From Janibacter anophelis NBRC 107843 (lineage in GTDB: Bacteria; Actinomycetota; Actinomycetes; Actinomycetales; Dermatophilaceae): a stretch of DNA of 56,716 nt. A program made the position numbers and the translations under genes. The DNA lies in assembly GCF_001570945.1 (NCBI RefSeq), contig NZ_BCSQ01000018.1, positions 1 to 56,716 of the forward strand, in the 5' to 3' direction. The notes under the pieces were generated by a model that had not been told where the DNA came from, did not search any database, and worked only from the letters and a program-made list of their open reading frames with translations. Of this stretch, positions 25,546 through 33,867 are shown one piece after another. Within the stretch, counting starts at the first letter, position 1. Each line of letters starts with the position of its first letter.

Positions 25546-26928
25546 TCACCTGCGGGGACCCTCGTCCCCGCGGATGTCCTCGACCTTACCGCGCAGCTTG
25601 TCGATGAGACCCGGCTTGGCGTGGTCGCCGCCGGGCCGCTCCTCGGCGTCGAGGTGCGAGGGTCCGCGCGTGTCCTCCGGACCGGTGGACGAAGGGAGGT
25701 CACCCTCCGTCCTCATGTCGGGACGGGTGGGGTCGGAGGACTCCCAACCGTCAGCGGTCCCGGGCGCGGGCTCGGCTCCCGCGGGGGGCACCGTCCCCGG
25801 CTCGTGACGTACGTCGGATCGCGAGGGGTCCGAGGACTCCCACCCGTCGGCGGTCCGTGGGGCCGACTCGGCGTCGACCGGCGCAGCCCCGTGCTGGGTG
25901 TGACCGGGCTCGGCGGAGGCCACCCCGACACCGGGCTGGTCGACCTCGGGGTCTCGCGCGCCCGCTCCCCCGGTCACGGCCGGGTCCTGGGTCTCCCAGC
26001 CGCGCGTCGGGTCGTTCGCCCCCTCCACGGGGGGCGAACCCGGCGTGGCCGGGCTGGCCGGAGCGTCGGCGTAGGAGTCCTCTGACTCGATGACGCCGTC
26101 GCGGAAGCCGTCACGGTTGTCGTCACGGAACCCACCAGCATCCCGCGACTCGTCACGGAACCCACCAGCATCCCGCGTCTCATCACGGAACCCACCGGCA
26201 TGGCCCGACTCGTCCCGGAACCCACCGGCTTGACCCGGCTGGTCCGGCAGACCGGCGTCACGCGTGTCGTGCCCAACGCCATCCCGCTCGTCACCGAAGG
26301 CGGTCGCACCTGCGGCGGCACCCCCGGCGCCCACGGCGGCGCCACCGGCCACGGCCGTCCCCGTGCCGACCCCACCGTCGCGCCGGTCGTCGTGGCGCAC
26401 GTCGTCCTGGCGCACGTCGTCCGGTCGCACGTCACGACGGGTCGTGTCGTCCACGGAGCCCCGCTCGTCGACGTCGTCGATCCGTCGGCCCTGGTCGTCG
26501 ACGTCAGTGATCCGGCGACCTTCGTCATCGGTGCGCACGTCCGGGTCCTTGGCGTCGGCCTCCCGGAGCTTCTCCTCGTAGGCGCGCTGGTCGTCGGCAG
26601 CAACCTGGGAGCGCGCCTGCGCCTCCTGCTGCATCCGCTCCGCCTCGACGCGACGCTGCTCGGCCTCGGCGGCCTGACGATCAGCGTGCGCCGCCTGGCG
26701 CTCCGCCTCTGCCTGTGCGGCGCGGGCGTCCGCGTCGGTCGCGGCCGCTGCGGCCTGGCTCTCGCGGGTCTGCCGCTCTCGCTCGGCGGCCTCCATGCGC
26801 AGCTGCTCGGCCTCTGCGCGCTCGCGCTCGATGCGCTTGGCCTTCGACCCGCGTGACAGGGCCACGATCAGTCCGATGACGACGAGCAGCAGCACGACGC
26901 CGATGATGATCCAGATCCACGTGTCCAT
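25546..26928 (-). CDS. Membrane-anchored coiled-coil protein with GGFRDE repeats
   Basis: A 460-residue protein of unknown function. Residues 2-25 form one membrane helix with almost nothing before it; residues 32-125 are Glu/Ala/Arg/Gln-rich and should be a long coiled coil on the cytosolic side. Then come an Asp/Arg-rich segment with VRPDDVRQDDVRHDD, a Gly/Ala patch, four ten-residue GGFRDESRDA-like repeats, two DGWESSDP repeats, and a basic end (LIDKLRGKVEDIRG). GAGGAGGGG precedes the ATG at 26928. The layout suggests a scaffold at the membrane; no enzyme motif is visible. Confidence 0.75.
   Translation of the reverse strand: MDTWIWIIIGVVLLLVVIGLIVALSRGSKAKRIERERAEAEQLRMEAAERERQTRESQAAAAATDADARAAQAEAERQAAHADRQAAEAEQRRVEAERMQQEAQARSQVAADDQRAYEEKLREADAKDPDVRTDDEGRRITDVDDQGRRIDDVDERGSVDDTTRRDVRPDDVRQDDVRHDDRRDGGVGTGTAVAGGAAVGAGGAAAGATAFGDERDGVGHDTRDAGLPDQPGQAGGFRDESGHAGGFRDETRDAGGFRDESRDAGGFRDDNRDGFRDGVIESEDSYADAPASPATPGSPPVEGANDPTRGWETQDPAVTGGAGARDPEVDQPGVGVASAEPGHTQHGAAPVDAESAPRTADGWESSDPSRSDVRHEPGTVPPAGAEPAPGTADGWESSDPTRPDMRTEGDLPSSTGPEDTRGPSHLDAEERPGGDHAKPGLIDKLRGKVEDIRGDEGPRR
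26123..26240 (-). repeat. Four 30-bp tandem repeats in the membrane-anchored protein gene
   Basis: Units of 30 bp containing CACGGAACCCACC (or CCCGGAACCCACC) repeat in phase with the reading frame. They encode GGFRDE plus a variable tetrapeptide. The copies differ by a few bases, so the array is not recent. Confidence 0.85.
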
Positions 26929-27051
26929 GAGTCCCCTCCTCGGGGTGGGCTGCGGCCGCGGTCGCGACCGCTTGGTCACCAACCTAGAGGGATCTGCGCC
27001 GCACGCCACTCGAGAGACCGCCGCGTGTTTCGCCCGGGTCCGGACACGAGG

Positions 27052-27138
27052 ACACCCCGCGTACCTGGAAGAGCTCACCTACCCTTGCTGCATTCCTGCC
27101 CTGGGGGAGTTCGGCGAGGTACCACCACGCGGGGTGCC
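27052..27138 (-). ncRNA. ffs: Signal recognition particle RNA (small bacterial type)
   Basis: Read on the minus strand, the conserved tip CCCCCAGGGCAGGAATGCAG followed by CAAGGGTAGG lies between long complementary arms: CACCCCGCGT on one side and ACGCGGGGTG on the other. This is the Ffh-binding hairpin of 4.5S/scRNA in its actinobacterial form. Ends are approximate. It lies between tRNA-Ser and the dnaX region, a common bacterial arrangement. Confidence 0.88.
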
Positions 27139-27199
27139 GATCGCAGAGTCTACGTCGCCGTCGGTCCGGGATCCAACGCGCCCCGGGAGCGGCATGACG

Positions 27200-27231
27200 C
27201 AGGCCCGCCCCGCGCAGTGCGGACGGGCCTG
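27200..27231 (-). terminator. Hairpin between tRNA-Ser(GGA) and SRP RNA
   Basis: CAGGCCCG (27200-27207) pairs with CGGGCCTG (27224-27231). It sits eight bases after the tRNA 3' end and has no T tract. Confidence 0.6.
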
Positions 27232-27238
27232 TGGGTCG

Positions 27239-27326
27239 TGGCGGAGGATAGGGGATTCGAACCCCTGAGAGCTTTCACTCAACGCGCTTTCCAAGCGCGC
27301 GCACTAGGCCACTATGCGAATCCTCC
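27239..27326 (-). tRNA. tRNA-Ser (anticodon GGA)
   Basis: Class II tRNA with a long variable arm. Acceptor GGAGGAT pairs with ATCCTCC; the anticodon stem GCGCG/CGCGC holds CTTGGAAA with anticodon GGA; T arm GGGGTTCGAATCCCC. Discriminator G at 27242 is followed by an encoded CCA (27241-27239). Confidence 0.96.
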
Positions 27327-27409
27327 GCGGGAGAGATTACCCGAGCGGTTCGCCACCTCGAAATCGGGTCGATTTCACCCCTTCGTCACCCGTCGGTGAC
27401 CATGGGCCC

Positions 27410-27868
27410 ATGACCCTGCCGTCCCCCCGCCGTCTCTACACCTTCGTCGCGACCGCCGAGGCCGTGACCTGGACCCTCCTGCTCATCGGGATGTTCCTCA
27501 AGTACGTCACGGAGACCACCGAGCTCGGGGTCCGCATCGGCGGGATGCTGCACGGCATCGTCTTCATCGCCTACGTCCTCGTGACCGTGATCGTGTGGAT
27601 CGACGGTCGTTGGAGCACCAAGCACGGAGTCATCGCCCTGCTCTCCGCGATCCCGCCGCTCGTCACGCTGTGGACCGAGCGCTGGCTCGACCGCGGCGGT
27701 CACCTCTCGAGCACGTGGCGACTGCAGGCGAAGGGAGAGGCCGTCACCCCCTTCGAACGGATCGTCTCCGGCGGGCTCCGCCGCCCGCTCGCCGCCGCCG
27801 GGGCGCTCGTCGTCGCGGTCGTCGTCCTCACCGGCGTCGCCCTCGTCGCAGGACCCCCCACCGGCTGA
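27410..27868 (+). CDS. DUF3817 membrane protein
   Basis: A 152-residue integral membrane protein with the DUF3817 core: RLYTFVATAEAVTWTLLLIG at the start and a second helix GGMLHGIVFIAYVLVTVIVW. Two more helices follow (about 72-88 and near the C-terminus). The His in MLHG and Glu in TAEA are the usual conserved polar residues. ATG at 27410 chosen because the preceding ATG stops after three codons. Function unknown. Confidence 0.85.
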   Translation: MTLPSPRRLYTFVATAEAVTWTLLLIGMFLKYVTETTELGVRIGGMLHGIVFIAYVLVTVIVWIDGRWSTKHGVIALLSAIPPLVTLWTERWLDRGGHLSSTWRLQAKGEAVTPFERIVSGGLRRPLAAAGALVVAVVVLTGVALVAGPPTG

Positions 27869-27897
27869 GCGACCCAGATCACAGCGGATCGGGTCGC
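27869..27897 (+). terminator. Hairpin terminator after the DUF3817 gene
   Basis: GCGACCC (27869-27875) pairs with GGGTCGC (27891-27897), extended by GATC/GATC across one mismatch, directly after the stop. It implies a separate promoter for the next operon. Confidence 0.6.
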
Positions 27898-27920
27898 GGG
27901 GCGAACTCGAGACTGCCACA

Positions 27921-29327
27921 GTGGTTTTCGGTCTGAACCACCCTGCGACCGAAGGTCCGCCCTTGATCCCCTCAGCCCTGACCCCGGGCCGCCTGTGCGG
28001 TGGTGACGTCACCCGCTGGGAGATCGCAGCAGCGAGCCTCGCCGCGTGGGACGACGCCCCTCTCGACCCCCGTCCACCCAGCCACGACCAGCACGGGCGA
28101 CTGCACGAGGACCCCGACGGCACCGCGGACCACTCCGCGTGGATCGGCTTCTCCGTCCTGCTGCCCGGCGCAACCTGCGAGACCGTGCAGCGGACGCTCA
28201 CCGCGTGGATCCGTCAGCACGAGTCGCTGCGCAGCAACCTGCGTCTCACCGAGGGCCGGCCGCAGCGCCGCACGCTGGCGCCCGACGACCTCGCGCTCAC
28301 GCCACGACCGCTCGGACCGCACGACCCGGACGAGCTGTGCGAGCTGCTCCGGCGCGAGTTCCACGCGAGCTGCCGCCCGACCCGCCGACCGGCGTGCGCC
28401 TTAGTCTCCGTCGCGACCGACCAGGGGCACGTCCTGCACGCCGCCTTCGACCACGTGACCTTCGACGGGTTGTCCGCCTACGGGGCGGTGGGCCACGTGG
28501 CCGGACTCCACACGGCGATCGTCAACGACGTCCACGAGCAGCACCACTCCCCCAGCTACGTCGACGTCGCCGAGCAGGAGGTCGCCGTCGGCGCGAGCAC
28601 GACCACCGAGGATCCTCGCCTGGCACCGTGGCGCTCCTTCCTCGCCGAAGGGCGCATCCCGCCCGCTCCCGCGGCATCGGGCATCGACCCCGCCGGCCGC
28701 TACGACCACCGCTTGGTCCGCCACGACATCTGCGACGGAGACCGGGCCGCCCGGCTCGCCCTGGGCTACGCGGCCGAGGGCTTCCCCACCGGCATGTTGT
28801 GGACCGCCATCCTCATGCAGGCGATCGGCGAGCGGTCGCACGCACTCATGTCCACCCACGGTCGGCCGTCCCCGTTGTGGATGGACTCCGTCGGCTGGTT
28901 CGCCGGGGTGGCCCCGCTGTCGATGTCCCTGCCCGCCGGAGCGACCACGCGCGACTGGGTCATCGAGGGCGTGCGCGCCTGGCGGGAGAGCGCGCCGGCG
29001 GCAGCGCTGCCCCTCGGCCTCGTCTCGCAACTGCTCGACGTGCCCATGCACCCGCAGATCGTCCTGTCGATCATCGACGGCTCGCGCATCGACGGCCACG
29101 AGTGGTGGCGTCCCCTCGGCTCGGCCATCCACCTCGGCGACGTGCCCCCGAGCAGCCAGTGCCACATGTGGCTGACCATCCTGCCCGAGGGCGTCTCCCT
29201 GGCGACGCGCCTGCCCCTCGCCGACGGCAGCGAGGCATGGCTCGACGGCGTGGCCGAGCGCTTCGCCCGCATCGTCGAGACCGAGACCTCCCGCCCCTAC
29301 GTCCCCCACCCGGAGGCCCTCCCATGA
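27921..29327 (+). CDS. Stand-alone condensation-domain (acyltransferase-like) protein 1
   Basis: A 468-residue protein of the CoA-dependent acyltransferase/NRPS condensation superfamily (PF00668-like). The catalytic motif reads DHVTFDG (177-183), that is HxxxDG with Asp in place of the first His of HHxxxDG. Two-lobed layout as in PapA-type enzymes, full length, no carrier-protein or adenylation domain attached. GTG at 27921 is one start; TTG at 27963 with GAAGG upstream is a real alternative and would remove 14 residues. Overlaps the second copy (ATGA). Likely transfers an acyl or aminoacyl group to an unknown acceptor. Confidence 0.8.
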   Translation: MVFGLNHPATEGPPLIPSALTPGRLCGGDVTRWEIAAASLAAWDDAPLDPRPPSHDQHGRLHEDPDGTADHSAWIGFSVLLPGATCETVQRTLTAWIRQHESLRSNLRLTEGRPQRRTLAPDDLALTPRPLGPHDPDELCELLRREFHASCRPTRRPACALVSVATDQGHVLHAAFDHVTFDGLSAYGAVGHVAGLHTAIVNDVHEQHHSPSYVDVAEQEVAVGASTTTEDPRLAPWRSFLAEGRIPPAPAASGIDPAGRYDHRLVRHDICDGDRAARLALGYAAEGFPTGMLWTAILMQAIGERSHALMSTHGRPSPLWMDSVGWFAGVAPLSMSLPAGATTRDWVIEGVRAWRESAPAAALPLGLVSQLLDVPMHPQIVLSIIDGSRIDGHEWWRPLGSAIHLGDVPPSSQCHMWLTILPEGVSLATRLPLADGSEAWLDGVAERFARIVETETSRPYVPHPEALP

Positions 29328-30715
29328 TGACGATGAGCCGCATCACCGACCGGACGACCATCGACGGCACCTACCTCGCCTTCACACCGACGACCTCGAT
29401 GGAGTCGGCCATGGCGAGCGCGGTGCCGGGCGACCGGCAGCCCTCCTTCATGCAGGCGGCCCACCTCGACCTGCGCACCGAGACGAGCGAGACCGGTGAG
29501 CAGGACGACATCTGGCTCGGCTTCACCTACCGGGTGCCCGGCCGCTTCGACGCCGAGGCGATGGCCCGCGCCATCACCCGCTGGGTGCAGCGTCACGGCG
29601 TCATGCGCGGTTGGTTCGTCGCCGACGCTGACCGTCCCACCGGGTGGACGCGCGTCGACCTCGCGCCCGCCGACATCGCGTTCACCCCACGCGAAGGGGG
29701 ACCCGTCACCGCCGACGAGGTCAACGAGCGCGTCAGCGACGACTTCCGCGCGGGGTGCAATCCCCTCGGGCGCATCGGCTACTCCTTCCGCGCGGTCGCG
29801 GGCGAGGACGAGACGATCTTCTACATCGGGCTCGACCACAGCTACACGGACGGCTTCTCCTTCTTCCTCGTCTACTACGAGCTCGACGCGCTCTACACCG
29901 AGGAGGTCGGGGGTGCCGCGACCGAGTTGCCGCCGGTCGGTGACTTCATGGACTTCGCGCAGGTCGAGCGGGAGCGGGTCGCCGACGTCGACATCAACCA
30001 CCCGTCCCTGCCCGGCTGGGCCGACTTCTGGTTTGCGGGCGACCAGGAGCTCGGCCGCTTCCCTCTCCCCCTGGGCACGGTCGTCGACGAGCCGGTCGAG
30101 CTGGAGCACCAGCAACAGCTCCTGCTGACCGGGGACGAAGCAGCCGCGCTGGACGCGGCCGCCGAGCGACTCGGCACGCGCACGACTCAGCTGGTCTACG
30201 CCGCCGTCGGTCTCGCCGGCCGCGAACTCGGTCAGGCGCAGTCCCTGCGGTTCCTCAACCCGGTGCACACGCGCGACGCCCCCGAGTGGCTGCTGGCCGC
30301 CGGCTGGTTCATCAACGTCATGCCCGTGCACATCGACGTCTCGGACGGTGACCTCGTGGAGGTCGCCGGCCGCGTGCGACAGGCCTTCCGCACCGCGCGG
30401 ACCGCCTCCGAGCTGCCGGCGATGAAGATCTACGACGTCGTCGAGCAGGCTCTCGGGGTCAAGCTGTCGCAGGTCGGCGAGCGATTCATGCTCTCGTACA
30501 TGGACCTGCGCCACCTGCCTGGAGCGACGACGTGGGGTGAGGCTGACGCGGTGCTCGTCTCGCGCGGCGGCCGGGACACCAACGCCACCTCGTGGATCAT
30601 GCGTGAGGACACCGGCATGTACGTCGAGACCATCCTCCCCGGCACCGCCGAGGCGCTGGCCGCCGCGCCGCGGCTCTACGGGCGCACCGCAGAGATCCTG
30701 CGCGGCGTCCTCTGA
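29324..30715 (+). CDS. Stand-alone condensation-domain (acyltransferase-like) protein 2
   Basis: A 463-residue second member of the same superfamily, with DHSYTDG at 171-177 (HxxxDG, again with Asp before His). It is clearly related in layout to the upstream gene but diverged; both have an early aromatic-rich segment (DDIWLGFTYRVPG here, HSAWIGFSVLLPG there). Late motif LNPVHTRDAPEWLLAAGWF corresponds to the latch region. Starts ATGATG at 29324 inside the previous stop, so the pair is co-translated and may be a two-subunit enzyme. Convergent with the oxidase gene, three bases between stops. Confidence 0.82.
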   Translation: MMTMSRITDRTTIDGTYLAFTPTTSMESAMASAVPGDRQPSFMQAAHLDLRTETSETGEQDDIWLGFTYRVPGRFDAEAMARAITRWVQRHGVMRGWFVADADRPTGWTRVDLAPADIAFTPREGGPVTADEVNERVSDDFRAGCNPLGRIGYSFRAVAGEDETIFYIGLDHSYTDGFSFFLVYYELDALYTEEVGGAATELPPVGDFMDFAQVERERVADVDINHPSLPGWADFWFAGDQELGRFPLPLGTVVDEPVELEHQQQLLLTGDEAAALDAAAERLGTRTTQLVYAAVGLAGRELGQAQSLRFLNPVHTRDAPEWLLAAGWFINVMPVHIDVSDGDLVEVAGRVRQAFRTARTASELPAMKIYDVVEQALGVKLSQVGERFMLSYMDLRHLPGATTWGEADAVLVSRGGRDTNATSWIMREDTGMYVETILPGTAEALAAAPRLYGRTAEILRGVL

Positions 30716-30718
30716 GGG

Positions 30719-31924
30719 TCAGCGACCGAGTCGTGCGACGACCTCCTCGGCGATCGCGAGGCTCGACGTCGCCGCCGGTGACGGCGCATTGCGCACAGCG
30801 GTCACCGGTCCGACCTGCTCGATGACGAAGTCGTCGACGAGCGACCCGTCACGCCCCACCGCCTGGGCTCGCACACCCGCGCCACCGGGCACGAGGTCGG
30901 CGTCGCGCAGCTCCGGGACGTAGCGGCGGGCGGCGGCCGCGAATCGCCGCGCGGAGACCGAGCCGAGGACCTCGACCGCGCCGGTGCGCCAGTGGCGCGC
31001 GGCCACCGGCCGCATGCCGGGCCACGTCAGCGTCTCGAGGAGGTCGGGCACGGCAATATCCCGCAGTCGGTAGCCCTCGCGGGCCGTGGCGAGGACCGCG
31101 TTGGGCCCGACGTCGACGCTCCCGTCGACCCGGCGGGTCAGGTGCACCCCGAGGAAGGGCAGCGCCGGGTCCGGCACCGGGTAGACGAGGCCGCGCACGA
31201 GGTCGCGCCGCTCAGGGGCGAGCAGGTGGTACTCGCCGCGGAAGGGCACGATCCGCGGGTCCGGGTCGCCACCGGCCATCCGGGCCAGCCGGTCGACGTG
31301 GAGTCCGCCGCACAGGAGGAGGCGGTCCGCGGCGAGGCGGGTGCGCTCCCCCGCGTGCTCGACGAGCACCTCCACACCGGAGCGAAGGGGGCGGATGGCG
31401 ACCACCTCGTGGCCCAGGAGGATCCTCCCTTCGCCCGTGGTCACGTCGTCGGCGATCGCCCGGGCGACGGCCGGGAAGTCGGTGATCGCCGTCGTCGGAG
31501 AGTGCAGTGCAGCGCGGCCGCGCACGTGCGTCTCGAGGTCACGCAACCCGTCGGGACCGAGGCGGACCACGCCCGGGACCCCGTTGGCCACGGCCCGCCG
31601 CTGCACCTCCTCGAGCCGCGCCTCGTCGTCTCGGTCGACGGCCACCACGACCTTGCCGACCTCGTCGTAGGTGATGCCGCGCTCCTGTGTGTACTCACGC
31701 AGCAGCCCGACCCCGCGACGGCACAGGCGCGCCTTGAGCGAGCCGGGTGGGTAGTAGACGCCCGCGTGGACGACCCCGGAGTTGTGGCTGGTCTGGTGGG
31801 CGCCGACCTGCGCCTCCTTGTCGAGCACCACGACCTCGGCGTCGGGCCGGGTGCGCTGCAGCTCGCGGGCGACCGCGAGCCCGACGATGCCGGCGCCGAC
31901 GACGAGGGTGCGCGGGTGGGGCAT
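30719..31924 (-). CDS. lhgO: L-2-hydroxyglutarate oxidase-like FAD protein
   Basis: A 401-residue DAO-fold flavoprotein. It has the FAD-binding GAGIVGLAVARELQ (10-23), ELQRTRP-DAEVVVLDKE, and the LhgO hallmark HQTSHNSGVVHAGVYYPPGSLKA split around residues 43-65. The C-terminal FAD cap ends NAPSPAATSSLAIAEEV. Predicted to oxidise L-2-hydroxyglutarate to 2-oxoglutarate, feeding electrons to quinone. ATG at 31924 shares one base with the stop of the upstream WXG-type gene, an unexpected partner. Confidence 0.88.
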   Translation of the reverse strand: MPHPRTLVVGAGIVGLAVARELQRTRPDAEVVVLDKEAQVGAHQTSHNSGVVHAGVYYPPGSLKARLCRRGVGLLREYTQERGITYDEVGKVVVAVDRDDEARLEEVQRRAVANGVPGVVRLGPDGLRDLETHVRGRAALHSPTTAITDFPAVARAIADDVTTGEGRILLGHEVVAIRPLRSGVEVLVEHAGERTRLAADRLLLCGGLHVDRLARMAGGDPDPRIVPFRGEYHLLAPERRDLVRGLVYPVPDPALPFLGVHLTRRVDGSVDVGPNAVLATAREGYRLRDIAVPDLLETLTWPGMRPVAARHWRTGAVEVLGSVSARRFAAAARRYVPELRDADLVPGGAGVRAQAVGRDGSLVDDFVIEQVGPVTAVRNAPSPAATSSLAIAEEVVARLGR

Positions 31925-33798
31925 CAGCCCGACGACCGCTGGCTCGTGATCTCGCCGACGGGCCTCACGCGCTCACGGTCGTTGTAGGTGTAGTAGTCGG
32001 TGGCCAGCTCCTGCTGGTAGACCAAGGGGTCCTTCGCCATCATGCCGCGCAGGATCTCTTGGTCGCTCTGCGCGCCGAGGATCAGCTGGGTCGCGCTGTC
32101 GGCGCCGCCCAGCTCGAAGACGGCGTCGGGGTTGTCCTCGCAGTGCCGCAGCACGTCCGTGGCACTGACGCTCCCGTCCGCGGGTATCGGGAAGTCCGGA
32201 TAGTCCTGCGGATTGGCGTTGATCATGTTGGCCTGGGTCACCGCCGCCTGCGACCTCATCGCGGTCAGGTCGTCGTGGGTGAGGGTGAGCACGACGTTCT
32301 GCTCCGTCGTCGGGCTGACATCCCGGTCGAGGTAGATGCGGTTGTAGTTGCCCGCGGTGGCCGGGTCGACCCCTTCCATGCGCATGTAGTAGGTGTTGTC
32401 CTCGACGATCATGTTGCCGTCCGGGTCGAAGGTCGCCACGCCACCCACCTGGGTGCCGGCGGACTGACCGCTCCACTCCAGCGTGGTGGACCCGTCGGCG
32501 TGGGTGCGTTGCACTCCCCCGACCTCCCAGCTCGAGAGGGTGCCGCCCATCGTGATGTCGCCCAGTGTGCCGGAGGCGCCGAGGGACCGGGACGCGTTGA
32601 GTACGGTGACGTCAGCGACGTCGACGACCCCCGCGCTGTCGGCCGCCGGTATCGAGCCGTCCTCAAGGATCCCTCGGTAGGCCTCCTGCCCCGCAGGGGT
32701 GGACAGGTCCAGCGTCACCTCCTTGGCCGTGCCCGTCGTGACGCCGCTGGACGCGGTCACCTGGGCGTTGGCCTCCGTGCTGCCGACTCCCAGCGACATG
32801 GAGGCACGACTGAACTCGCTGTCCCCGACGAGCACGGTGACCTCGTCACCGTCGCCCTTCGACACCTCGACGAAGGCCCCGGAGCCGGACTCGATCCCGG
32901 CGCTGGCCAGGAGCCCGCGGAAGCGCACGTCCGCCTGGAGGGCCACGAAGTAGTCCTCGTTGAGCCGCACGCTCGTGCCGGGTGGCCACGACGCGGGGTC
33001 CGTCGGGTCGATGGTGGCCGGGTCCACACCGACCGGGGCAGTGACCGAGTAGCTGACCTCCGTGCCACCGGTCCCGCTGAAGCCGCCTCCTGTCGTCTTG
33101 CCTCCGGCGTCGCCGACCAGACCCGCCTCGACCCTCACGGTCAGCGTCGAGGTCTGCACGCTGCGTCCCTCGGAGTCGACGAACTCCGGGGAGGTCTCCA
33201 CGGTCTCCGTGCCGGTCATCCGGACCTTCAGCCCCGGCTTGTCACTCCCTGGTGTGTCCGTGTTCGTGGTGAATCCGGGCTGGATGTTGCGTCCTCGATC
33301 GACCTGCGACCCCTCACCGATGGCTTGTGGAGGCTCCTCCTTCCCCCCACCCGCCTCCCGGGTGAAGGCGTTCGTCAGCGGCACACCGCCCTCCCCCCGG
33401 AGCGGGTTCCCTGCACCACCGAGGAGCGGGTTGCCTCCGGTCGGCGCGCCACCCTGCGCGCGCAGACCGGCGAACGGGTTGGCTCCGCCGCCTCCCGGCC
33501 CACCGGGTCCTCCTGCGCCACCGCTCTCACCGGACCCGGCCTCCTGCTGGTCCGCCTGCCCACGCAGCTCCTCCGCCCAGGCCACGAGCGTCGCGCCCGT
33601 GCCGGCGATGGTGGGTCGCAGGCCCTCGACCTGCGTGAGTAGGTGCTCGGCATCAGGCCCGCCCCAGGCCTCCTGCAGCATGGCCGCGAGCGGCACCAGC
33701 TCGTCGCCGATCTCCTGCACCCGCTGGCCTTGGCCGCGCATCGTCGTCGCGATGTCCCGCAGCCGTGCGGCGTCCGCCCCGTGGGTGACACCCGTCAT
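31924..33798 (-). CDS. Large WXG-type protein, copy A
   Basis: A 624-residue protein of unknown function. Residues 1-85 form a WXG100-like helical hairpin: two long helices around EAWGGPDA (43-50), opening MTGVTHGADAARLRDIA and closing VAWAEELRGQAD. A Gly-rich linker (about 90-170) leads to a C-terminal region of about 440 residues, beta-rich by appearance, then helical at the end. No signal peptide, no membrane helix, no toxin motif I recognise; the YxxxD/E export signal is not evident after the hairpin. GGGGAG precedes the ATG. Paralogous to copy B along its length. Confidence 0.75.
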   Translation of the reverse strand: MTGVTHGADAARLRDIATTMRGQGQRVQEIGDELVPLAAMLQEAWGGPDAEHLLTQVEGLRPTIAGTGATLVAWAEELRGQADQQEAGSGESGGAGGPGGPGGGGANPFAGLRAQGGAPTGGNPLLGGAGNPLRGEGGVPLTNAFTREAGGGKEEPPQAIGEGSQVDRGRNIQPGFTTNTDTPGSDKPGLKVRMTGTETVETSPEFVDSEGRSVQTSTLTVRVEAGLVGDAGGKTTGGGFSGTGGTEVSYSVTAPVGVDPATIDPTDPASWPPGTSVRLNEDYFVALQADVRFRGLLASAGIESGSGAFVEVSKGDGDEVTVLVGDSEFSRASMSLGVGSTEANAQVTASSGVTTGTAKEVTLDLSTPAGQEAYRGILEDGSIPAADSAGVVDVADVTVLNASRSLGASGTLGDITMGGTLSSWEVGGVQRTHADGSTTLEWSGQSAGTQVGGVATFDPDGNMIVEDNTYYMRMEGVDPATAGNYNRIYLDRDVSPTTEQNVVLTLTHDDLTAMRSQAAVTQANMINANPQDYPDFPIPADGSVSATDVLRHCEDNPDAVFELGGADSATQLILGAQSDQEILRGMMAKDPLVYQQELATDYYTYNDRERVRPVGEITSQRSSG

Positions 33799-33867
33799 CG
33801 TTCACTCCCCTGGTCCTTGCATTGGTCGATCATCGTGTCAGGCACTCGCGCCGTGAACGAGGGGACC

